Made by a program: the position numbers and the translations under genes
Part shown: positions 55,335 to 62,677 of the stretch, piece after piece
Layout of the letters: every line of letters starts with the position of its first letter
Position numbering within the stretch: position 1 is the first letter of the stretch
Source: Thermoflavimicrobium daqui
GTDB taxonomy: Bacteria > Bacillota > Bacilli > Thermoactinomycetales > Thermoactinomycetaceae
DNA: 64,000 nt
Assembly (NCBI RefSeq): GCF_003313465.1
Contig: NZ_KZ845664.1
Coordinates: forward strand, 62,001-126,000
Direction: 5' to 3'
Notes under the pieces: model-generated
Told to the model about the DNA's origin: nothing
The model's input: the letters and a program-made list of their open reading frames with translations, nothing else
Databases searched by the model: none

Positions 55335-55993
55335 AAAAGCATTATGCTTATCGTCTTGAATTGACCCTCGAAGATTATTTATTTTTTGCCAGTATGGAAA
55401 AAGGAAGAGTGGCAGAAACTGCTCCTCTGATTCATAATTACGCACTCGCTTTTGCTCTAGGCTGGACCAGTTCTCCTTATTATCATGAAAAACAGGTTCC
55501 GCAATATCCGAGTCAATTAGATCCTCTAAATAGTAAAGGATTGTATATATTTCCAGCCATGGCGACCAAATATACATCTCGACTCATGCAATATAATACC
55601 TTGGATGAAACTTGGACTTTAGTGAAAAAAAAGAGCATTGGCTATCCAAACTGGGGATTTATCAAATGTTTGTCTCCTGGTTCAAAATTTTACACTTATG
55701 TATTAAGTGCTGATCCGATCCATTTCCCTAATCAAATTCGGTTAGGGAAATGGATGAGTTCTGTATCCCTTCAGCTGAAAGAGGTTTCGTTGCAAAAAAG
55801 TATGTGCAAACAATGTGATCACACTATGAATGTAAAGGACTTACCACATCTCCCTGTTTATTTTACATCCCTTTACAATATACTCCCTACTCGGGTGATT
55901 CAAGGTATGGTGTGGGATGAGGAGATACAAGGATATCGAATTGGAGAGGAACAAGTATTTTTACCTGAGGCTGCTTTTTGGTGGAGGGATTAG
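55229..55993 (+). CDS. csc1: Type I-D subunit Csc1 (Cas5)
   Basis: 254 residues if started at GTG 55229, ten bases after AGGAGG inside csc2. The conserved Csc1 body begins near HYAYRLELTLEDYLFFAS (residue about 38), with IHNYALAFALGW following. Residues 1-37 are very charged and overlap csc2 by 106 nt in the -1 frame. No ATG, GTG or TTG lies between, so the long start is the only standard one. Csc1 caps the 5' crRNA end. Ends three bases before cas3'. Confidence 0.88.
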   Translation: MVTRAKKRSTNLSGKEREQREEREKREGEEKRGILEKHYAYRLELTLEDYLFFASMEKGRVAETAPLIHNYALAFALGWTSSPYYHEKQVPQYPSQLDPLNSKGLYIFPAMATKYTSRLMQYNTLDETWTLVKKKSIGYPNWGFIKCLSPGSKFYTYVLSADPIHFPNQIRLGKWMSSVSLQLKEVSLQKSMCKQCDHTMNVKDLPHLPVYFTSLYNILPTRVIQGMVWDEEIQGYRIGEEQVFLPEAAFWWRD

Positions 55994-55996
55994 GTC

Positions 55997-58102
55997 ATGA
56001 TTCGATTAAAAGCAGAAAGAGCATACACATATGATGTACCTTTTGTGGGAGAGATCAAGCCCTATGCACATCAGATTGTACAATTAGAGCTAGTCCAGCA
56101 GGTGATACAAAAGGGACAAAAAGCTATCATCTGGAATGAAGCAATGACGGGAGCAGGGAAAACACTAGCGAACTACAGCTATTTGACAAAAAAACCTCGG
56201 GTTAAGGCATTAGGGATTTATCCTGTGAATGAATTGGTAAAAGATCAATTTGAGTCGGTTCATGATAAAAAAAGTTTACCTTTATCCAAGTGGGATGAGG
56301 TAGCCGTGTGGACAGCTGAGGAATTAAGAAAGATTCGAAGACCAGGACAGAGAAAAATAGAACAACTGTTAGAGACGATGGGGAAAAGTTATCGTGCTGT
56401 TTTATCCAACCCGGATCACTTAATGTTAATTGCCCAAGAGCGATTGTTTTCACCAAAAAAAGGCGAAAATCCCCTTCTTTTCTATCATTTGCTCCAATTT
56501 AACATGCAAATTTTTGATGAGTTTCACTTATATGATATTAGCCAAGTTAATTTTTTAGTCCAATGGATGGCGCTATTAGATACAATCTCGCCGAATCCAC
56601 ATGCTTTTCTATTATCTTCAGCAACACCTCGTAAGGAGTTTTTCCAATTAGCTAGCAATCTTGATTTACGAATTTATAGGGTTCAGGAAGAAATAGAAAA
56701 ATGGTTAGATGAGAAGAAACCGAAGCGTAATGGTGAACGAATTTTTTTAGAACCCTTACAAATTTCCATTCAACCATCGATGCTCGACTATTGGGGAACT
56801 TATGAGAAGATCTTGGAACAATGGCATGAAGTTGAGTCTTACTTAAAAGAATATCCACAAGCAAAAGGATTAATTATTCTCGATTCCATTCATGAGGCAC
56901 AGATGCTGGCTCAAGAGTTGCGTGGCCGAGGATATGATGTGGGTGAAGTGCATGGATTATCTGATCGAAAACAGAGTAGGCGGGAGTTAGGGAAACCGAT
57001 AACTGTAGCTACTGCAACTGTTGAAGTTGGGGTTGACTTTAAAGGCGACATACACAAGGACTTTTTGATCTTTGAAGCGCGTAACTCAGGAAGTTTTATG
57101 CAACGTTTGGGAAGAATCGGACGTGGAAGTCGGGAGAAACCAGAGATTCCTCTATATGTATGGGCTTATGTTCCTTATTATGTGGCAGAAAATCTAAAAG
57201 AATATACCAACCAACAGATGTCACGAAAAGAGTTACAGGAGATGATTGTAGGTACCTATCGACACTTCCAAAGCTTCTATCCCTACATTCAAAAGGTAGG
57301 TGGCATGAATCTCGTTCATCACTATCATTTACTAAAGAGACATCATATTGACCGAGAAACAAATCAAGTTGTTCAAGCGATACAAGAGACAGTAGAAAAG
57401 ATGTATGATGAAGGATTTGGTTCGCAAAATGAAAGATATCAGCGATGGAAGAGAGAGAAGATCATAGAACCGGTTATTCATTTTCGTGGGCATAATACGA
57501 TGGAAGGAACATTATACCCTGATAAAGACCCCGAAGAGTTAGAAACCTTTTATCCGGATATTTGGTTTTGGGATGAAAATATACCCGGAAAAATAAAGAA
57601 GTATGATTTTAACTATCTACTACGACGTAGACGTGTCCGTTTTATTTCTAAAGAGGAGATTATCCATCGTGTAAAAGAGTATTTTCATGGAGCAGAATTG
57701 GAAGAGATATTGGCTGAGTTACAAAAAGATCGTGTCCTTGGTTATGCAGAAGTACTAGGCATCCGCGACAAAGCAGCCAAGCTCTATTGGAAATTACCAG
57801 TGATAGCGAATCGCCTGAAGAGAAGAATTACTCGGCTTGACCGATTAATTTTAGAAGTTGAGGACTCACCAGAATTAAAAGAGCAATTGTATTCATTATT
57901 TCAATCAGAGGAAAAAAAGTCATGGATTGTATTTTTTACCCCACAGTCAGTCAAGGAATTAAGGGAAACCCTTCGTCTTCCGCCGATGTTCCGCATATAT
58001 CCTGCACGAAATTGGCAAGGGAGAGAATGGAGTATTGCCTTTAATTCAGATGCATTTCAATTATGGAGTCTTTTAGGTGAGACAGAAAATGGAGTGTTTT
58101 AA
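55997..58102 (+). CDS. cas3': Type I-D helicase Cas3' (HD-less)
   Basis: 701 residues. DEAD/H helicase: Walker A TGAGKT (51-56), DEFH box at 174-177, SSAT (207-210) and motif VI QRLGRIGRGSR. No HD domain is present; in this subtype it is fused to Cas10d instead. It unwinds and translocates on target DNA recruited by the Csc/Cas10d complex. Confidence 0.92.
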   Translation: MIRLKAERAYTYDVPFVGEIKPYAHQIVQLELVQQVIQKGQKAIIWNEAMTGAGKTLANYSYLTKKPRVKALGIYPVNELVKDQFESVHDKKSLPLSKWDEVAVWTAEELRKIRRPGQRKIEQLLETMGKSYRAVLSNPDHLMLIAQERLFSPKKGENPLLFYHLLQFNMQIFDEFHLYDISQVNFLVQWMALLDTISPNPHAFLLSSATPRKEFFQLASNLDLRIYRVQEEIEKWLDEKKPKRNGERIFLEPLQISIQPSMLDYWGTYEKILEQWHEVESYLKEYPQAKGLIILDSIHEAQMLAQELRGRGYDVGEVHGLSDRKQSRRELGKPITVATATVEVGVDFKGDIHKDFLIFEARNSGSFMQRLGRIGRGSREKPEIPLYVWAYVPYYVAENLKEYTNQQMSRKELQEMIVGTYRHFQSFYPYIQKVGGMNLVHHYHLLKRHHIDRETNQVVQAIQETVEKMYDEGFGSQNERYQRWKREKIIEPVIHFRGHNTMEGTLYPDKDPEELETFYPDIWFWDENIPGKIKKYDFNYLLRRRRVRFISKEEIIHRVKEYFHGAELEEILAELQKDRVLGYAEVLGIRDKAAKLYWKLPVIANRLKRRITRLDRLILEVEDSPELKEQLYSLFQSEEKKSWIVFFTPQSVKELRETLRLPPMFRIYPARNWQGREWSIAFNSDAFQLWSLLGETENGVF

Positions 58103-58103
58103 G

Positions 58104-58709
58104 ATGAATGAACTTTTTATAGAAGGTCATGCCATTAATGCTTATGTATACTGTCCAAGGCGCTGTTACTATGAATATGTTGAAAGAGTATTCTATCATA
58201 ACGTGTATACGATTCACGGAAAGTTGCTTCATGAACATGTCGATGAGGTAGGACAAGAAAAAAGGGGAGAGAGACAATTATATCGTTCTCTCTTCCTCCA
58301 GTCTCAAAAACTGGGACTTAGTATCCGCTGTGATGTGGTAGAAGAGAAAAACGGTTGTCTATATCCTGTGGAATATAAGCGTGGTCAATTAGCTAATTGG
58401 GAAAATAATCAAATGCAGCTTTGTGCCCAAGCTCTCGCATTGGAAGAATTAATTGGCAAGGAAGTTCCCTTTGGTTATCTGTTTTTTTATGGTTCATTTC
58501 GTAGACAAAAAGTAGAGTTTACTACAGAACTCAGAGAAAAGACTATCGAGATCATTGCTGTAATTCGTAAGATGTACCAGGAGAAAAACTCGCCACCTTC
58601 GGGGATTGATGACTGGAGTCGATGTAGACATTGTAGTATGGTTGACTACTGTTTACCACAAGACAGAGCAAATTTGAAAGGGAAAGTATTATGGGAACTT
58701 TTTATCTGA
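58104..58709 (+). CDS. cas4: CRISPR adaptation exonuclease Cas4
   Basis: 201 residues from ATG 58104, the base after the cas3' stop region; GGAG lies ten bases upstream. Cys17 (in YCPRRCYY) and Cys174/Cys177/Cys183 (CRHCSMVDYC) are the 4Fe-4S ligands. PD-(D/E)XK residues: Asp77, Glu90 and Lys92 (YPVEYKRG). Cas4 trims prespacers and selects PAM. Overlaps cas1 by 19 nt. Confidence 0.93.
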   Translation: MNELFIEGHAINAYVYCPRRCYYEYVERVFYHNVYTIHGKLLHEHVDEVGQEKRGERQLYRSLFLQSQKLGLSIRCDVVEEKNGCLYPVEYKRGQLANWENNQMQLCAQALALEELIGKEVPFGYLFFYGSFRRQKVEFTTELREKTIEIIAVIRKMYQEKNSPPSGIDDWSRCRHCSMVDYCLPQDRANLKGKVLWELFI

Positions 58710-59683
58710 CAGAGCCTTATTGCTTTGTGCGTAAGGAATCTGAACGACTTAAAATATTTAAAGATAGAAAATTAGTCAAGGAAGTTAAAGTTAACGAGTA
58801 TATTCGTTTTTTTATTCATGAATCCTCAACATTAACCACAGATGCTTTACTTCTTTTAGCAGAAAAGGAGAAAGAAGTGATCTATTTTTCGGGTAACCAG
58901 TTTGCTGCAAGATTGGTTGGAAAGGAAAATAAAAATGTTCGGTTACGAATTGCTCAAGTAGAAGCACATCTATCAGATCAGAAAAGTTTAGAAATTGCAC
59001 GTTACTTTGTGTTAGCCAAATTAAAAAATACCCGGGTTAGCTTACAACGATTTGCACGCCGGAAAAAGATAGATTTGGATTCTACTATCCTTTTTTTAAA
59101 ACAGGTCATGGAGAAAAGCTTACTGGCTGAAAACTTAGATCAACTAAGAGGACTTGAAGGAGTTGCTGCTAAGGAATATTTCCGAGTATTCCCAGGATTA
59201 TTATCAAGAAAAGAATTCTCTTTTCTTGGGCGAAGTAAGCGACCGGCAAAAGATCCAGTGAATGCCTTATTAAACTATGGGTATGTGCTCTTAAAAGCTG
59301 AAATCACCAGCGCTTTATTTTCTGCTGGCTTAGATCCGTATATTGGTTTTTTGCATCGTGAGAGATATGGGAGAGAATCATTAGCACTTGATATGATGGA
59401 AGAGTTTAGGGCTATTTTGGTAGATAATTTAGTAATAAAAATGATTAATCAAGGGATTATTAAGCAAAAAGATTTTGATCAGAATTATGAGGAGCCACGT
59501 TTAACAGATCAAGGACGTCGCCGCTTTTTACTTGAATTTGATCAGCGACGTAAAGATGAAGTTTTTCATGAGCTATTAAAGCAGAAGTTAAGCTATCGAG
59601 AAATAATTCAAAAGCAAGCACTTTTGTTAGCAAAATATCTTAAAAATGAAATGGATGATTATTATCCTTTTCTAACAAAGTAG
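58691..59683 (+). CDS. cas1: CRISPR integrase Cas1
   Basis: 330 residues. Metal-binding residues Glu156 (LRGLEGVAAKEYF), His222 (GFLHRERYG) and Asp234/Glu238 (LDMMEEFR) are in place. With Cas2 it integrates spacers at the leader end. Reads continuously with cas4 and cas2. Confidence 0.96.
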   Translation: MGTFYLTEPYCFVRKESERLKIFKDRKLVKEVKVNEYIRFFIHESSTLTTDALLLLAEKEKEVIYFSGNQFAARLVGKENKNVRLRIAQVEAHLSDQKSLEIARYFVLAKLKNTRVSLQRFARRKKIDLDSTILFLKQVMEKSLLAENLDQLRGLEGVAAKEYFRVFPGLLSRKEFSFLGRSKRPAKDPVNALLNYGYVLLKAEITSALFSAGLDPYIGFLHRERYGRESLALDMMEEFRAILVDNLVIKMINQGIIKQKDFDQNYEEPRLTDQGRRRFLLEFDQRRKDEVFHELLKQKLSYREIIQKQALLLAKYLKNEMDDYYPFLTK

Positions 59684-59693
59684 GTGAGTTTAA

Positions 59694-59969
59694 ATGAAAC
59701 GAGTTGTCAGTTATGATATTATTGATGATAAACGTCGAAGTCGAGTGTTTAAATTACTTAAAGACTATGGAAAATGGGTGCAATATTCTGTATTTGAACT
59801 AGACTGTAAGGAACAAGAGTGGGTGGCCATTGAATTTCAGTTGACTAAGCTTCTTAAACAAGACGATTCACTATGTATTTATGAGATTTGTAAGAGTTGT
59901 AGTCAACGAACATTATATAAAGGAAATGTTTTATTGCAATTGGAAACAGAAAAGTGTAATATTTTCTAA
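59694..59969 (+). CDS. cas2: CRISPR adaptation subunit Cas2
   Basis: 91 residues starting MKRVVSYDIIDDKRRSRVFK, the ferredoxin-like family with Asp8. It bridges Cas1 dimers. Its final codons (ETEKCNIF, stop) form the first bases of the sequence that is repeated at all three CRISPR leaders. Confidence 0.96.
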   Translation: MKRVVSYDIIDDKRRSRVFKLLKDYGKWVQYSVFELDCKEQEWVAIEFQLTKLLKQDDSLCIYEICKSCSQRTLYKGNVLLQLETEKCNIF

Positions 59970-60177
59970 TAAGAGAAGTTGAATTTCCGAACACCCTATG
60001 CTTCGGAAAAATCCCAAGGGGTGTTCGGAAACATGAAAGTCCTTGATATATAAGGGCTGAACTTAATTATCAGACAGCTCTTAGCAGCGAAAATATACCT
60101 CGATAACCCGAAAAAGGCGAGGTGTTCGGAAAGTAATCTGTGAAGCCAGTGATACCAAGGGTTCAGACGATCGCTGT
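59952..60177 (+). promoter_or_regulatory. CRISPR leader of array 2
   Basis: Starts inside the 3' end of cas2. TTTCCGAACACCC (59984-59996) / GGGTGTTCGGAAA (60019-60031) forms the 13-bp inverted repeat, and GGTGTTCGGAAA recurs at 60122-60133. Sequence then runs through TAATCTGTGAAGCC to the first repeat. It is likely the parental leader, since cas2 is intact beside it. Confidence 0.8.
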
Positions 60178-60512
60178 ATCAATAAAAAACACCTCATCAA
60201 GAGGATTGAAAGATGAAACAGATATTTATGGCGGTAAATTTTTTAACCGTATCAATAGAAAACACCTCATCAAGAGGATTGAAAGTGACCGTTCATTACA
60301 TGTATAACACGGTCATAGATATGGTATCAATAGAAAACACCTCATCAAGAGGATTGAAAGACAAGTACCTTGCTAGAAAGCCCGCAGCTGCAATGGTATC
60401 AATAGAAAACACCTCATCAAGAGGATTGAAACCAGAGTAGGTATATCCTAAATCAATCATACTTTTCTTCTCGATATATCAATAGAAAACACCTCATCTA
60501 GAGAATTGAAAC
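60178..60512 (+). CRISPR. CRISPR array 2
   Basis: Five repeats at 60178-60213, 60250-60285, 60325-60360, 60397-60432 and 60477-60512, the last two ending in C rather than G and the final one degenerate (ATCTAGAGAATT). The leader-proximal repeat has AATAAAAAAC in place of AATAGAAAAC. Spacers are 36, 39, 36 and 44 nt. None repeats another spacer in the window. Confidence 0.97.
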
Positions 60513-60758
60513 GCCGTATTCTCTTTGGCTACGTTTTGTATAATCCAAGGTGCTGATTGAGACTGTTTTTAAAATTTATTTAATATTTTCTCGACTAAGT
60601 TTTTTATTAGATCGTAAGAATTCAAGATTCAAAGTTCAAAACGATTGGAGCTTTTTTATTTTTGGTTAATTAGATGTTTGCAAATAAAATGCCTTATTAT
60701 ATATTAAATTTGTACAACTCTATTTCATAAAAACATAAACAGAAATGAGGCAAGTGTT

Positions 60759-61157
60759 ATGCTGGCGAGAAATCTAAAATGGACACTTGTATTTTCGTTG
60801 GCAATTTGGGTAGCGGCAATTTCATTTTTTATCTTTTTTGGACATGTTGTTCTTATTGATCCGGATCAAGAAGGGTTTTTGCTTCGTTTTCTCTTATTGG
60901 AGATCATGACAGGTGTGGCTTTGTATGGGGTCATGTTGATTTATCAGCGCTGTGATCACTCCAAAGATGCGGTGATTAAGTTGGGGATTTGGGGTTCAGC
61001 GATTGGACTGTTTTTAGATAGTTTTGCGATCTGGCACCATTCGATCTTTTTGCCCAATCTTTCAAATGGACAAGTGATGGCCTTTACAATTTGGTTGGGG
61101 TGTGCTTATGCACTATATCTTATGATTCCTGTATGGATGCGTCGCGTGAAGAATTAA
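60759..61157 (+). CDS. Small membrane protein of unknown function (DUF5367-like)
   Basis: 132 residues with four hydrophobic segments (about 9-32, 43-62, 74-96, 106-126). LFLDSFAIWHHSIFLPN near residue 84 recalls the DUF5367 family, but I cannot confirm it. RBS weak (AAATGAGG). It lies between CRISPR arrays 2 and 3; no link to CRISPR function is known. Confidence 0.65.
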   Translation: MLARNLKWTLVFSLAIWVAAISFFIFFGHVVLIDPDQEGFLLRFLLLEIMTGVALYGVMLIYQRCDHSKDAVIKLGIWGSAIGLFLDSFAIWHHSIFLPNLSNGQVMAFTIWLGCAYALYLMIPVWMRRVKN

Positions 61158-61237
61158 ATATAATGATGTGAAGGATTGACTCATTATTTATATCTAGGGG
61201 TTTGTTGTTTTTGATATAACAATATAAAGAAAATCGA

Positions 61238-61483
61238 TTATTGCAAATAGACACAGAAAAGTGTAATATTTTCTAATAAGAGAAGTTGAACTTCCGAACA
61301 CCCTATGCTTCGGAAAACTCCCAAGGGGTGTTCGGAAACATGAAAGTGCTTGATATATAAGGGCTGAACTTAATTGTCAGACAGCTCTTAGCAGCGAAAA
61401 TATACCTCGATAACCCGAAAAAGGCGAGGTGTTCGGAAAGTAATCTGTGAAGCCAGTGATATCAAGAGCTCTGACGACCGCTG
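61238..61483 (+). promoter_or_regulatory. CRISPR leader of array 3 with a cas2 3'-end relic
   Basis: 61238-61276 still reads LLQIDTEKCNIF and stop, matching the last codons of cas2 (LLQLETEKCNIF). The leader then shows TTCCGAACACCC (61292-61303) / GGGTGTTCGGAA (61326-61337) and a third GGTGTTCGGAAA (61428-61439). No intact cas2 precedes it. Confidence 0.8.
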
Positions 61484-61876
61484 TATCAATAAAAAACACC
61501 TCATTAAGAGGATTGAAAGTGCGGAAACGCTGGGAAAGAGAAGGGGCTGGGGAGGGTATCAATAAAAAACACCTCATTAAGAGGATTGAAAGAACAATAC
61601 TTATGACTACTTTTACGAGGTTATACTGTATCAATAAAAAACACCTCATTAAGAGGATTGAAAGTGGGATTCCGCGCCATGCTAAGTATCGTCTTGCTAT
61701 GCCGGTATCAATAAAAAACACCTCATTAAGAGGATTGAAAGGTCCTCGTTGCTTGCGAAGATTGGCTAACACTTTTAAAGTATCAACAGAAAACACCTCA
61801 TCAAGAGGATTGAAAGGTACTTAAAAAACAAATGGTTCTCCTCGAACAGGTCTGTATCAATAGAAAACACCTCATT
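61484..61876 (+). CRISPR. CRISPR array 3
   Basis: Five full repeats at 61484-61519, 61557-61592, 61629-61664, 61706-61741 and 61781-61816, and a truncated one from 61855. The first four carry AATAAAAAAC and CATTAAG; the fifth and the sixth (partial) show the AGAAAAC form (and CATCAAG in the fifth) of arrays 1 and 2. The CCTC/GAGG stem is kept. Spacers 37, 36, 41, 39 and 38 nt. Confidence 0.97.
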
Positions 61877-62667
61877 TTATTTTCGTTGACAATATTACGA
61901 TAATTATCTCCCCAACCTTAGTTCATCTTCAAATGGGTATGAAATCTTAGTAGAGGGATAGTTGAAAAGCGAATAAAGGTACTTTTTGCTTATAAAGCCT
62001 TCTATCTTGCTATTGGACTGATCCAAGTTCGATATGATAGGGGGCTTTTTATATAAACAAACTGTGTTCGTGGGGATTTCATCAATTGGACAAATTAGAT
62101 TTTCATTTATTCAGCTTCTTCCTTTTTATGTGTTCAGTGATTTCTTATTTAATAGAGATTTCCATATTTATAAATAATAACATTATAATATTATATTCTA
62201 AAATAGATTCATATATAGTATAATGATAAGTATAAATAATCTAAATATATATAATTGATAATCGAGGTGGTGATTAAAGAAAATAGGGACAAGCCAATTA
62301 GAGAAGTTTGGTTAGATGTTGTATCAAGCTCTTTGTCTATATTTTAGAAAGGGAGGGAATTGCTACGATACATGGGATAGATGCCCATTGTGAAAAAATG
62401 GATTCTATATATTATGGTCAAGATTAAATCGGACAGACATGATACAACATGGGGTCAAAATCCCGAGTAGGATGAGGTTAAATTAATACACGACTCTATT
62501 TATATAAAGAATATTAAAATAGTATGTTTATATACGAAGTTCATAAGGATATGAATCGGGTTTTTATAGCAATTAAACTTGCAATGTTATGAATAGGAAA
62601 GAAACATTCATATGAAAAATACTGGATCATCGGTTATCTATGTCCATGTTTTGAGTAGCAGACTGAA
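61877..62667. other. Intergenic region after array 3
   Basis: 790 nt with no convincing gene. A terminator follows the array. A 26-codon GTG ORF at 62267-62347 with a weak RBS and a 21-codon ORF at 62612-62677 are the only candidates. The AT-rich stretch 62160-62250 resembles a promoter region. Confidence 0.4.
61994..62050 (+). terminator. Terminator after array 3
   Basis: AAAGCC-CTATC (61994-62006) pairs with GATAG-GGCTTT (62036-62048) with small internal loops, and T residues follow. It probably ends pre-crRNA transcription. Confidence 0.6.
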
Positions 62668-62677
62668 ATGCATTTGA
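62612..62677 (+). CDS. Putative 21-codon leader ORF overlapping the chitinase start
   Basis: ATG 62612 with AGGAAAG ten bases upstream encodes MKNTGSSVIYVHVLSSRLKC and Ile. It stops at TGA 62675-62677, overlapping the chitinase ATG (62668) by ten bases. The chitinase ATG has no Shine-Dalgarno of its own. Coupled initiation is inferred. Confidence 0.3.
   Translation: MKNTGSSVIYVHVLSSRLKCI

Noticed and set aside
60213-60440. Open frame across array 2 (75 codons)
   Set aside because: It arises because repeat plus spacer lengths stay in frame; the protein repeats VSIENTSSRGLK. Not a gene.
61377-61824. Open frames on both strands across array 3
   Set aside because: Same reason: translated CRISPR repeats (INKKHLIKRIE on one strand, NPLNEVFFID on the other).
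49757-61854. Spacers targeting genes within this window
   Set aside because: By eye no spacer matches any other part of the window; phage or plasmid targets cannot be judged without a search.
62267-62347. 26-codon GTG ORF after array 3
   Set aside because: Weak RBS, no resemblance to known peptides, AT-rich context.
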